Source: an uncultured Clostridia bacterium
GTDB lineage: Bacteria; Bacillota; Clostridia; Lachnospirales; Lachnospiraceae
NCBI GenBank assembly: GCA_947385955.1
Contig: CANDNA010000001.1
Location: 62,001 to 126,000, forward strand
DNA length: 64,000 bases
Direction: 5' to 3'
Below the pieces are notes generated by a model, which had not been told where the DNA came from, did not search any database, and was given only the letters and a program-made list of their open reading frames with translations. Position 1 is the stretch's first letter. The number at the start of each line of letters is the position of its first letter. A program made the position numbers and the translations under genes. This document shows positions 17,604-26,237 of this stretch, piece by piece.

Positions 17604-18467
17604 TCATGATTGCTCCTCTTTGCTTCGGTTCCGATATGCATTTGTATATTCATCCCTGAAAATGCCTCTCAGGCCCACAGGATTCACCGAAACAACCTCT
17701 ATATCCGGATAATTCCATTGTGCAAACTCTTTTAATCTCCTCCACGGTTTCACATACGCACTGTAATCATAAATCTTTCCTTTTACATTCAGTCCTTTCA
17801 TATGTTTTCCCCGTCCATAACAATCTGCTCCCACAATATAGATTTTGTCCGGATGTGTCCACAAAGCGAACTGAAATACACAATACAGGAACGTTCCATA
17901 AGATTTAAAAGGAGACACTGATAAATCCAGCGGAAATACAAGTTTTTTGTATGCCTCATACTTCATTCCATATATTCCTGCATCATGACTGTCTACATAG
18001 ATGGTTTCCACACCTTCCCTGTCTCTCAGATACTCCGGAATCAAAGCGTTTCTGTTCACATCTTTTCTGTAATTAATGGCAAAAAACTTTTTCAGTTCAT
18101 TTCCATGTGAAAATATTTTTTCAAACAGTTCTTTTTGATGACAATAATCTGCTACAAAAATATAATCGTAGGGAATATCATCCCTGTATATGGAATCGTT
18201 CACTCCCATATGGATACAGCCCGGTATCGGTTCATAGTAAGCAAGCGTAGGGCCGGTTCCTGTAATCACAACGGTTTTCCCTTTATACATGCCTTTGTAT
18301 TTGGGAAACACTTTCTGATGCTGTACCATAGCCGGCATATAGATATCCGTTAACATAGCCAACTGGTCAATAATCACATCTGTTCCCAGTATATGCCGGA
18401 GCCGTTTCTGATTGTTCTCTAAAAAATTCCAAAACTTATTTGTCTGTTTTCCCAAGAAATCATTCAT
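17604..18467 (-). CDS. Maf/GT42-like putative nonulosonate transferase
   Basis: The ATG at 18467 is eight bases after GGGAG. The 287-residue protein has a Rossmann start, KGKTVVITGTGPTLAYY at residues 62-78, then CIHMGVNDSIYRDDIPYDYI, FVADYCHQKELFEKIFSHG and KIYIVGADCYGRGKHMKG. The GTGPTL loop followed by a 'who is here' strand is the pattern of MAF/DUF115 flagellin-glycosylation proteins and of GT42 sialyltransferases. Its position immediately before the NeuB-type gene makes it a good candidate for the enzyme that attaches the CMP-activated acid. Sequence similarity to either family is only at motif level. Confidence 0.5.
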   Translation of the reverse strand: MNDFLGKQTNKFWNFLENNQKRLRHILGTDVIIDQLAMLTDIYMPAMVQHQKVFPKYKGMYKGKTVVITGTGPTLAYYEPIPGCIHMGVNDSIYRDDIPYDYIFVADYCHQKELFEKIFSHGNELKKFFAINYRKDVNRNALIPEYLRDREGVETIYVDSHDAGIYGMKYEAYKKLVFPLDLSVSPFKSYGTFLYCVFQFALWTHPDKIYIVGADCYGRGKHMKGLNVKGKIYDYSAYVKPWRRLKEFAQWNYPDIEVVSVNPVGLRGIFRDEYTNAYRNRSKEEQS

Positions 18468-18468
18468 T

Positions 18469-19353
18469 TTAAATTTCTCCCGTAAAATTTTGACCGCCAA
18501 ATATATTTTTCACCAAAATACCATATTGCTTTAAGTATTTTTCCCTGTATGCCTTTAATTCTTTTCGCTGTGCTTCTGTCACCAGTGAATCAATAATATT
18601 GACATCTATACCGGCTTTTTTTAATAGATCAGAGAAAATATCATTTTTGGTTCTGGAAAAAATAAAAAAACCTTCCTCCTTCAGTCGTTTCAGTTTTTCC
18701 AATTCTTCAACCGCGTATTTCCAGGGATAAGATAATATGCCAATATCATTTTCTTTTAAAAACCTTATCAGTTTTCCCAACTCCCACTTTCTTATCTTGT
18801 CAGTGGATTCTGTTTCTCTTTCATCATCCACACAATACTGATATTGTAAAAGTCCTCTATAATTTTGCAATGCCTGAATCATCTCTTCATTGTACGTTTC
18901 AAAAACAATACGCCTGCCATCAATACCAAATATTTTAATATAATATTCTATTTTATCCAAAAGCAGACAAGTTTCACCATAACTATAGACTTTGGGATCA
19001 ATCATAAAAAGACTGTCCGGTAATCTCTGAAGCAGTTTTATTATGTCCTCCAATGACATAGGGGTTAAACCGCTTGTTGACTTTTTATACAATTTCTGTT
19101 CCAGAAACCATCCACAAGTACATTGTTCTGGTATTTCTTCTATTTCCATCTTTTGAAATGTCTCTTTTACAAAGTCATGGCAGGCAACAAATTCATCGTC
19201 CCATGTACGATCCACATCCGCTTCAAATATCCTGACTCCCCGCTCATACCAGTATTCCACTGCTTCCAATGAATTTGTAAAAATCAAACCATGTATCAAT
19301 CCACAGGAATGCATACAAAAAGAAAATTCATCGGGTAAATAAGCTGTTTCCAT
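18469..19353 (-). CDS. Glycerophosphodiester phosphodiesterase-like protein
   Basis: The 294-residue protein has the GDPD arrangement: His15 in FCMHSCGLIHG, a TNSLEAVEYWYERGV helix, the metal pair in IFEADVDRT (residues 42-50), and His59-Asp60 in FVACHD. A SLFMIDPKVYSYGETC segment matches the second metal-binding strand. There is no signal peptide, so it would act in the cytoplasm. GDPD enzymes release glycerol-3-phosphate or choline from phosphodiesters. Beside LicC-like and LicD-family genes it may supply the alcohol for phospho-decoration of the glycan. The first RG of the classic HRG motif is absent, so activity is not certain. Confidence 0.7.
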   Translation of the reverse strand: METAYLPDEFSFCMHSCGLIHGLIFTNSLEAVEYWYERGVRIFEADVDRTWDDEFVACHDFVKETFQKMEIEEIPEQCTCGWFLEQKLYKKSTSGLTPMSLEDIIKLLQRLPDSLFMIDPKVYSYGETCLLLDKIEYYIKIFGIDGRRIVFETYNEEMIQALQNYRGLLQYQYCVDDERETESTDKIRKWELGKLIRFLKENDIGILSYPWKYAVEELEKLKRLKEEGFFIFSRTKNDIFSDLLKKAGIDVNIIDSLVTEAQRKELKAYREKYLKQYGILVKNIFGGQNFTGEI

Positions 19354-19374
19354 AGATTTCTCTTTCCTCTCTGT

Positions 19375-20112
19375 TTAAAATAAAGACTGACTTGCTCTTT
19401 CATAATCTTTATAATCATCTATTTCATACCAAGTCCGCTCATCAACCACACATATCTGTATATTGTCATTCCTGAAATAAATCAACGAACCTAATACCAA
19501 CTCATAGTAACTCTGTAAATTTCCGGTCTTAACATAAAGTTCCAACGCGGGCATCAGTTTTCTAACCAGAAAATCCTGTCGGAATTTATAAATATTAACA
19601 GTTTTATAAGCATTTCCATAATCCCTGGATTCATCCTGATGTGCTTTGATCAGAAGTTCCCTCGCCCTTCCGTCCTCTGCCAGAATTATCGTTCCGTCCA
19701 TCGTGTCTTTATTATATGGACTTACCAGAATATTGCAGTCTGCTTCACCGCCCATTATAATGTCCATTACACTTTTCTGATAATACAAATCGCACTCCAG
19801 AAGCAGGCAGTCGGCATTCACATGATCTTTCACCAAATACAAAGAATAGACATTATTTGTCGTTTCATAGTCCTGATTCACTATGTACTCAATTTTCATT
19901 CCCTGATAAGATCCACCTATACTGTCCTGAATCATATCAGCCATATATCCGCACACAATAATCACCTTGTCAACTTTTCCACTGGCCAGCAAATGATCCA
20001 ATGTATGAAAAATCAACGGTTTATTTTTTATTTCTACCATACATTTCGGCATCGTTTCAGTAAAAGGCTGCAGACGGCTGCCCTTGCCCGCTGCTAAGAT
20101 AATCGCATACAT
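19375..20112 (-). CDS. LicC-like CTP:phospho-alcohol cytidylyltransferase
   Basis: The 245-residue protein has the nucleotidyltransferase signature MYAIILAAGKGSRLQPFTE, then MPKCMVEIKNKPLIFHTLDH, TTNNVYSLYLVKDHV with LLLECDLYY (metal-binding Asp), and the C-terminal VVDERTWYEIDDYKDYERA. This fits LicC-type CTP:phosphocholine cytidylyltransferases and closely related enzymes; the WYEIDD end is characteristic. It lies between the LicD-family and phosphodiesterase genes. No choline kinase (LicA) or choline importer (LicB) is visible, so the phospho-alcohol could be choline, glycerol or ethanolamine phosphate. Confidence 0.78.
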   Translation of the reverse strand: MYAIILAAGKGSRLQPFTETMPKCMVEIKNKPLIFHTLDHLLASGKVDKVIIVCGYMADMIQDSIGGSYQGMKIEYIVNQDYETTNNVYSLYLVKDHVNADCLLLECDLYYQKSVMDIIMGGEADCNILVSPYNKDTMDGTIILAEDGRARELLIKAHQDESRDYGNAYKTVNIYKFRQDFLVRKLMPALELYVKTGNLQSYYELVLGSLIYFRNDNIQICVVDERTWYEIDDYKDYERASQSLF

Positions 20113-20123
20113 ATTTTTTCCTC

Positions 20124-21047
20124 TTATAATTTCAAATGGTAACGCTCCTGTAAAAATTCACGATACGGGATATCAGGATAATAATCAATTTCATGACCTC
20201 CCTTTCGCATCTCAATCGGCGGATATTCCATATAATCGCCAAAATAAATACGTAACTGTTCATCATATCCGGCAGGAATGCGAACCTTGATGCCCTCAAA
20301 CTCCTTTTCCACATAAGTGTTGAAAATTTCTTTGGGCCAGATTTTCCTGGAAGCATCATACTGGGTAGAAACAATCAAAGATATATAATCTGTCTCTGTT
20401 TCTTCTTCCTTCATTGCTACCTTTTCTATCTCTTCGAATATATCCGCAGGCGCCGCCTCCCTGTCATAATACTGTGAGATAATAGCCTGATCACGCTCAG
20501 ACTTATTCTGAAAATTACGTCTCATATACGCTGAATTTGTCATAATTAACTCATGTATTTTTTCCCGTCTGGACAGATAATCTTCCTGCGTCACTTTATC
20601 CAAAGGGAAAATATCTATGAAAATCCCATGATTAAATCTACAGGTACTGAATCGTCTGGTATCTGCTGTTGTATTTTCATTCCTCAAACGCATAAAGGAA
20701 TACCCATATTCCGGATCTGTATATGCATTCTGTAAAAAGTACGGGCTTTTAAATTCCGATGCCAGATTTTTAAGTTTCTCATAGGAACTTCTGGGCATAC
20801 ATACATCCAAATCATCATCCCACGGTATAAATCCACTATGCCTTACAGCACCTAAAGTGGTGCCTCCATCTGTAAAATATATCAGATTATTTTTTTCACA
20901 TACTCTGGCAAATTCCTTATAGAGATCCAGCTCTATTGCCCATACCTTTTTCATATTTGCAGATATTGTATAATCGCAGCTTACCGTTTCTTTCCAAAAT
21001 ACTTCCGGCAGCCACCCCTCCCGATAAATCCGATCAGCTTCTGTCAT
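20124..21047 (-). CDS. licD: LicD-family phosphotransferase
   Basis: The ATG at 21047 follows AAGGAAAGAG; a GTG at 21068 has no ribosome site. The 307-residue protein has the LicD signature near residues 40-75: EFARVCEKNNLIYFTDGGTT, LGAVRHSGFIPWDDDLDVCM, then FMRLRNENTTADTRRF and IFIDIFPLD. The DDD triplet binds metal in the polymerase-beta-like fold. LicD proteins move phosphocholine or another phospho-alcohol from its CDP form to a sugar. The neighbouring LicC-like gene would make the CDP donor. It is probably cytoplasmic, acting on a lipid-linked glycan. Confidence 0.88.
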   Translation of the reverse strand: MTEADRIYREGWLPEVFWKETVSCDYTISANMKKVWAIELDLYKEFARVCEKNNLIYFTDGGTTLGAVRHSGFIPWDDDLDVCMPRSSYEKLKNLASEFKSPYFLQNAYTDPEYGYSFMRLRNENTTADTRRFSTCRFNHGIFIDIFPLDKVTQEDYLSRREKIHELIMTNSAYMRRNFQNKSERDQAIISQYYDREAAPADIFEEIEKVAMKEEETETDYISLIVSTQYDASRKIWPKEIFNTYVEKEFEGIKVRIPAGYDEQLRIYFGDYMEYPPIEMRKGGHEIDYYPDIPYREFLQERYHLKL

Positions 21048-21071
21048 CTCTTTCCTTTCTGTACACACTGT

Positions 21072-22154
21072 TCAGATCGCATATAAAACCGTTTCAATGC
21101 CATACTGACTATGGTTTCTGACATAAAATTTATAATCACTTCTTATAGTGGCAATATAAGCAGGAATTTCAATCAGGTCTTCCGGTTTATGATACATGCA
21201 GATCGCCAGTCTGGGTTTGTATTTCTGAATTGTTTTTTCAGCTCCATGAAGTGCCTGCAATTCTGAACCTTCTACGTCCATTTTAATATAAGTTGCCTTT
21301 TCTCCCTGTAAAAGAGAATCTATCGTTTCTACTCTGACCTGATCAGCCCCATTCTCAACTATCCTGGAAGTCCGTCCATAGCCGGAAGCCATACTCATAT
21401 AGCCGGTCTTATCCCATACACCTGCATATACAATTTCCACATCTTCGTATTGCCCCATTGCCTCCTGCATTTTTTCGGCATTTTCCTTGTCTGCTTCCAC
21501 ACAAATAATCTTTTTGTATTTCTTAATTTTCTGAGCCTCAATATGGGCAATGAAGTCAATGGCAGACTCTCCCTGATATGCACCACAATCCACAAATACT
21601 TCATCTTCTTTTAAACAAATAATATCGTCTGGAAAATACTGATCAGACTCATATTCATCCTTACTGTACCTTCCGGACATCCTCTGAACAATAAACTCCT
21701 TATATGCCCTTTTGGATTTTTCGTCACAAAGATGATCTTCCACCCATTGAAACTTCTCTATGTTATTTTGATAAAATTCCTGAGAGAGCGGACAGTAATA
21801 ATGTTCCATGCAAAGAGCCCCTATAAAATCCAATACATACAACTTATGAATCTGATCTCTGTATTGCGTAATTTGTGCCTCATCAAATCCTGCAAAAGCT
21901 ACAATCAGATTGCACTGGTTCTGCGCCAGATAATCCTCAAACACATAAACAGGACAGCCATACAAACTGTCTGATGCATCATCCCGATATTTTCTGTTGA
22001 TTAAAAATCCCTGGATTCCAATCTCCCGGTCATCTAAAAATTGTTTGATTTTTCTGGCAAGTTTTGCCCCGCCAAATATAAATACCGGAATATCACTGTG
22101 TTTCAACTCCGCAACTGCCTGTTCGATCAGATTTTCGGGCAAATATTTCAGCAT
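21072..22154 (-). CDS. FkbM-family methyltransferase with N-terminal Rossmann-like module
   Basis: The 360-residue protein has two parts. Residues 1-115 are a Rossmann-like module (IPVFIFGGAKLARKIKQFL, IQGFLINRKYRDDASDSL, CNLIVAFAGFDEAQI). Residues 150-360 are an FkbM SAM methyltransferase: EVFVDCGAYQGESAIDFI, IICVEADKENAEKM, VEIVYAGVWDKTG, TYIKMDVEGSELQALHGAE and PRLAICMYHKPEDL. FkbM enzymes O-methylate sugars or polyketides. It is the third methyltransferase in the operon, implying a highly methylated glycan. It follows the SDR gene by 58 nt and precedes LicD. Confidence 0.88.
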   Translation of the reverse strand: MLKYLPENLIEQAVAELKHSDIPVFIFGGAKLARKIKQFLDDREIGIQGFLINRKYRDDASDSLYGCPVYVFEDYLAQNQCNLIVAFAGFDEAQITQYRDQIHKLYVLDFIGALCMEHYYCPLSQEFYQNNIEKFQWVEDHLCDEKSKRAYKEFIVQRMSGRYSKDEYESDQYFPDDIICLKEDEVFVDCGAYQGESAIDFIAHIEAQKIKKYKKIICVEADKENAEKMQEAMGQYEDVEIVYAGVWDKTGYMSMASGYGRTSRIVENGADQVRVETIDSLLQGEKATYIKMDVEGSELQALHGAEKTIQKYKPRLAICMYHKPEDLIEIPAYIATIRSDYKFYVRNHSQYGIETVLYAI

Positions 22155-22212
22155 ATTATGTTTCCTCCTGTCTTTTATCCCGTCTTCCGGCCCTGTCTCT
22201 GCAGAGCCGCAA

Positions 22213-22983
22213 TCAGATATACTCTCCTGCCGTAATCCGGAACGTGCTCCCTGTCATCATAGCCGATGCATCTGACATCAGGTAAATCAAAGCCTCCAGA
22301 TAATCAGAGCGTTCCAGCATCCGGCCCATCGGCAGGATACCTGCCGCCTGGCTGCGCAGCTCTGATTCCGACATACCCTGCCTCTCCCGGAAAGCCACTT
22401 CACCCTCTGTGGGAGTCCATCCCAGTGTCAGATAATTGCACCGGATCTGTTCCGACGCATAGTTATGGGCAATGTGCTCCATCAATGTCAGCAACACCCC
22501 TTTGGAACAGGCATAGGCCGCCCTGTCCTTCTGTCCGCCCCAGGCATGGGCGGAACCGGTCAGTATGATAGACCCGCCGCCGCTTTGGCGCATATAACGG
22601 ATCGCCTGTTGACAGCAGAAAAAGCAGGCCCGGAAATTGATGTTCATCACCTGGTCAAATGTTTCCTCATCGCAGGTATCCAGACCGGATACAGGAGTAA
22701 TCCCTGCATAATTGAAAAAACCGTCGATCCTGCCGTATTGTCTTACCGCCTCATCAATCAGATTCCGACAATCCTCCACACGTCCCAGCTCTGTAGGCAC
22801 AAAAATACCTTCACTTCCATAGATCTTCATCATCCGAATGGATCCAAGAGCTGCCTTTTCATCCCGGCCTCCGATTACCACTCTGGCCCCTTCTCTGGCA
22901 TATTCTTCCGCAGCGGCCCGGCCCACGCCTTTCGTGCCTCCGGATACTACGATAACCTTCCCCCCTAATCTTTTATCTGTCAT
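22213..22983 (-). CDS. Short-chain dehydrogenase/reductase
   Basis: The 256-residue protein is a classical SDR: cofactor loop VVSGGTKGVGRAAAEEY at residues 12-28, FNYAGITPVSG (NxAG), catalytic Ser in IILTGSAHAWGG and the YxxxK site AAYACSKGVLLTLMEHIAHN, with a C-terminal SAMMTGSTFRITAGEYI. In the legionaminate pathway an SDR (PtmA) is required early, so this could be a sugar dehydrogenase of the same route, but SDR substrates cannot be called from motifs. It overlaps the ATP-grasp gene by 11 nt. Confidence 0.87.
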   Translation of the reverse strand: MTDKRLGGKVIVVSGGTKGVGRAAAEEYAREGARVVIGGRDEKAALGSIRMMKIYGSEGIFVPTELGRVEDCRNLIDEAVRQYGRIDGFFNYAGITPVSGLDTCDEETFDQVMNINFRACFFCCQQAIRYMRQSGGGSIILTGSAHAWGGQKDRAAYACSKGVLLTLMEHIAHNYASEQIRCNYLTLGWTPTEGEVAFRERQGMSESELRSQAAGILPMGRMLERSDYLEALIYLMSDASAMMTGSTFRITAGEYI

Positions 22984-24277
22984 ATCCGTCCATCTCCAAC
23001 GCTTTTTTTACCCGGAATCCCTGCAAAAGCATACTGTGGTTTTCCCGATCCAGCACTTCCACTTTCCTCATATACTCTGTCAGGGCATCTGCCAGCTCCT
23101 GTTTGCTGTCACATACCAGATACAGTCTGGTCATCACCTGCTTTTCCGTCCCGATCCACTGACCCGGCACCTGATCTCCCTCATATAATCTCTGTACATT
23201 AGCCGCTACGCGGGCATCTTTTCCGATCTCTTCCAGCCCTCTGATACTTCCAATAGTCCCTTCCTTCAACAAAAACCAGAGCGTGGCCGCCCATTTCCCC
23301 CGGAAATAAGGATCATCCTCCTCTTTCAGGTTCACATTTCCTTCCGAGCCTGTTAATGCAAAGCGGATCAACATTTCCCGCTGGTCAAACCCGTGTACTG
23401 CCTTCATCAAAAGATGGGGTGCTTCTCCCTGCAGACGGAATCCGGTATCATACACATAAAATTCTCCCTTATCATAAAAAGCCGACAGCATCAGTACCCC
23501 GTTTCGGATTCCGATGGTCTGGAACATTCTGCAGGCATTTTCATGCATACGGCTGAAATATTCCCCGATGTGTTTGGACGGATATGTCCCGCCCAGACAA
23601 ACTCTGCTCAGCCCTTTCTGCTCATCTGTGGTATACCGGTCATAGACACAGGAGGCACTGCACACGCCGTCCTTGAACGTATAATAAATCCCCATGTCCT
23701 CACACTGCATATACTTTTCCACGACAAAGCGTTTCACTCTGGATGCAGCCAGCGCCTTTTCCACGGCAGGCCCTAATTCCTTTTCCGTAAAGCATACAGT
23801 CATCCCCATACCGCTGCAGCTGTCTACCGGCTTTACCATCACCGGATATTCAATTCTGGCAAGATCCCTTTCCTTCAGGTCCGCATCCAGATAATATTCC
23901 GGTATCCCGTGAATGCCGAATCTTTCACAGGTGGCCTTAAACACATCTTTATAAGAAAAAACATCCACAATTTTTTGTGTGGCATAGCAGTGGAATCCCA
24001 ATGCATCACATGCCTTACAGTAAGCCGGCACCAGGATATCTGCCACTCCCACCAGAATGCCGTCCACCTCTTCTTTTCTGGCCAGCGCCACGATACCCGG
24101 CACATCCATGCCGTCCGTTTCAAAGCTCTTCCAGGCATACTTTTTGGCTGCATCCGATGCGCAGTTGCTTGTCACCAATGTCAGAACGCCCATCTCATTG
24201 GCATACTCCACCAATGGGATGGTTTCCGGGTTTGCTCCCAGAATCAACAACTTTTTCCCTTTCAGATCATCTTTCAT
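22973..24277 (-). CDS. ATP-grasp ligase
   Basis: The 434-residue protein starts with a preATP-grasp fold (KLLILGANPETIPLVEYANE, VDGILVGVADILVPAYC), followed by the ATP-binding core IEYPVMVKPVDSCSGMGMTV with the phosphate loop, RFVVEKYMQCEDMGIYY, and the metal-binding end GEFYVYDTGFRLQGEAPHLL. ATP-grasp ligases join a carboxylate to an amine through an acylphosphate. Here it could attach an amino acid or acyl group to the amino sugar, as amino-acyl decorations are known on clostridial legionaminic acid derivatives. That link is inference. Start overlaps the MBL stop by ATGA. Confidence 0.85.
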   Translation of the reverse strand: MKDDLKGKKLLILGANPETIPLVEYANEMGVLTLVTSNCASDAAKKYAWKSFETDGMDVPGIVALARKEEVDGILVGVADILVPAYCKACDALGFHCYATQKIVDVFSYKDVFKATCERFGIHGIPEYYLDADLKERDLARIEYPVMVKPVDSCSGMGMTVCFTEKELGPAVEKALAASRVKRFVVEKYMQCEDMGIYYTFKDGVCSASCVYDRYTTDEQKGLSRVCLGGTYPSKHIGEYFSRMHENACRMFQTIGIRNGVLMLSAFYDKGEFYVYDTGFRLQGEAPHLLMKAVHGFDQREMLIRFALTGSEGNVNLKEEDDPYFRGKWAATLWFLLKEGTIGSIRGLEEIGKDARVAANVQRLYEGDQVPGQWIGTEKQVMTRLYLVCDSKQELADALTEYMRKVEVLDRENHSMLLQGFRVKKALEMDGYDR

Positions 24278-25044
24278 AACAGGATCCCCTCTCCCTGCGT
24301 CATAAGCAGATATTTATTTTCCGGACAGATTTCCCTCATCTGTTCCATAAACAGTCCGGGACTGCCCCCATGCGACGCAAACATTCCATAATGGCTGGGT
24401 ATGGTCAGGCGCGGCTGCAGAGCAGAGCTGAGTCTGGCACATTCCTCTTCGTTCATATTGCCAAACGCTCCGTTGATCGGTGCAATCATCACATCAAACG
24501 GCCCTTTTTCCGACAACTCTTCCACCCGATCGGGCCGGAAACAGGTATCTCCGGACATATAGATTCTGATGCCGTCCACAGTGATCACCACCCCCACCGC
24601 GTCCCTTGCAGCGCTTCCATGATCACAGGGCACAAATTCCAACGTATAATCCTCCAGCCTCCGCACATCCCCCGGCTTCACATAAGAGACCCTCTCTTCC
24701 TGTAAATACAGTCTCTTTACTTCCTGCGCACACCCTGTGGATGCAAACAATTTTGTTTTCTGACCGGACATCAGGCATGGCATAGCATCTGCATCAAAAT
24801 GATCAAAATGGGCATGGGTAGCCACAACCCCGTCAAGCTCCAGCGCAAACGGGGATAAAATCCGGGGAAGCAGACGTTTAAACCCCATATGCCCCTCAAT
24901 CCGTTCCACACATTCTGACAGATACAAGTCCAGGCCCAGCAGTTTCCCGCTGCCGCTTTTCAAAATATATCCGGCCTGCCCTGTATAAAACAGATGGATT
25001 TTCCCAGGTGCTGCATTTTGAATCTTCCACCCCAGGTCATTCAT
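24274..25044 (-). CDS. Metallo-beta-lactamase-fold hydrolase (UlaG-like)
   Basis: The ATG at 25044 overlaps the upstream stop. The 256-residue protein has the MBL metal motif THAHFDHFDADAM (HxHxDH) near residue 85, VPCDHGSAARDAVGVVI, IYMSGDTCFRPDRVEELSEK, MIAPINGAFGNMNEEEC and IPSHYGMFASHGGSPG. This is closest in style to UlaG-like lactonases and uncharacterised MBL enzymes. A hydrolytic or lactonase step on a sugar acid is plausible in this operon but unproven. It is sandwiched tightly between the ATP-grasp and beta-propeller-like genes. Confidence 0.83.
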   Translation of the reverse strand: MNDLGWKIQNAAPGKIHLFYTGQAGYILKSGSGKLLGLDLYLSECVERIEGHMGFKRLLPRILSPFALELDGVVATHAHFDHFDADAMPCLMSGQKTKLFASTGCAQEVKRLYLQEERVSYVKPGDVRRLEDYTLEFVPCDHGSAARDAVGVVITVDGIRIYMSGDTCFRPDRVEELSEKGPFDVMIAPINGAFGNMNEEECARLSSALQPRLTIPSHYGMFASHGGSPGLFMEQMREICPENKYLLMTQGEGILL

Positions 25045-26231
25045 TTCAACTTCTCCCATATCCGCTCCCCTACATTTTCCCACTCTTTTTCAGCAGGCTG
25101 ATACCGGGGTAAATACTCCAGATACTTTTCCAATGACAGCTCTTTACACTCATACAGGGCGCTGTCTTTCTTTTCCCGTGCCTTTTCCATATAATAAGGA
25201 ACCAGGTCTGTCACAAAGGCCGGTTCCCAGATGCCGTTTCCGCTCTCTGTGTCAATCACCAGATAATAATTGGACAAACGGGCCGCCACGTAAATACAGC
25301 CTTCTCTTTCTTTGATCTGTGATATTTTGGCCCAATTTTTCCGGGAATCATAAGCAAAATCCGGAGGATAGCCGTCATGTTTCTCCACACTGCCGGTCTG
25401 CCTGTCATACCGATAGATATCCTCAGAAAATGCAGACGGAAACAGCCAGATATTTTTCTTTGTCGCCGCCAAAGCGGAAAATGCCTGACCTATCCCCTGT
25501 TTATGCAATGACTGCTCCAATTCTGTCAGACAGATCCGTTCCGGTTCTGCATCCTGATTTTTCAGACTCCGGATGCTGATATGGCTCTGATCCTCCAGAA
25601 CATAGACCGTGTCCTCAAACATACAGGCCGCAATCATGGAAGCCGGGAAAAAGTTTTCCGATGCATGTTCTGCCTTTTGCTCCGCCAGATCATAAAAGAA
25701 CAGGTCATATTTCCCACCGGCCAACGCCCTTATATATAAAGTCCGGCCTGCCCGCCAGCACCAGAGCATACATTCTGTCTGTTCTCCCAGCCACTCTGCC
25801 AGCAAACGGCTCAATCCATCCTCCCTTACCAGCGTTTCCTTTTCTGTATCCAGTAGATAAACCATCCCTTTGTACTGAGAGATGACAAACACACAGGTCC
25901 CATATTTCTCTACTGTCAGGATATTGTTGTCAATATTTTCCTGACAGTCCAGCGGATATACTGTATGCACTCCGGTTTCTTTCTCATAAACCACCAAGGC
26001 TTTTCCCTCATTGTCCGCCAGATACAGTCTGCTTTCGTCTGCCGCACAATGTTTATAGCGGTACTCCTCTTCCATAGTAAGAAGCTGCGCTTCCTTTTGC
26101 CCTGCCGGAAACACAGCCAGGCTTCTTTTGTCCAACAATTGCACATACAGGCTGCCGCCTGACACTTCCATTGTTTCAAAATAGGCCACTTCTCTTTTTT
26201 CTTCCTGCTCCATCTGTTCCCATCCGTCCAT
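25041..26231 (-). CDS. Uncharacterised cytoplasmic beta-propeller-like protein
   Basis: The 396-residue protein has no signal peptide or membrane segment. Repeating short strands with a Tyr/Leu-x-Leu/Asp rhythm occur along its length, for example SRLYLADNEGKALVVYEKET, CVFVISQYKGMVYLLDTEKE, YDLFFYDLAEQK, DTVYVLEDQSHISIRSLKN, IWLFPSAFSEDIYRYDRQT and GCIYVAARLSNYYLVIDTES. About 40-50 residues separate equivalent strands, which suits a six- or seven-bladed propeller. No catalytic motif is recognised. Stuck between a DegT aminotransferase and an MBL hydrolase, it may be a scaffold or a sugar-binding enzyme. The fold call is inference. Confidence 0.6.
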   Translation of the reverse strand: MDGWEQMEQEEKREVAYFETMEVSGGSLYVQLLDKRSLAVFPAGQKEAQLLTMEEEYRYKHCAADESRLYLADNEGKALVVYEKETGVHTVYPLDCQENIDNNILTVEKYGTCVFVISQYKGMVYLLDTEKETLVREDGLSRLLAEWLGEQTECMLWCWRAGRTLYIRALAGGKYDLFFYDLAEQKAEHASENFFPASMIAACMFEDTVYVLEDQSHISIRSLKNQDAEPERICLTELEQSLHKQGIGQAFSALAATKKNIWLFPSAFSEDIYRYDRQTGSVEKHDGYPPDFAYDSRKNWAKISQIKEREGCIYVAARLSNYYLVIDTESGNGIWEPAFVTDLVPYYMEKAREKKDSALYECKELSLEKYLEYLPRYQPAEKEWENVGERIWEKLK

Positions 26232-26237
26232 TTTGTA

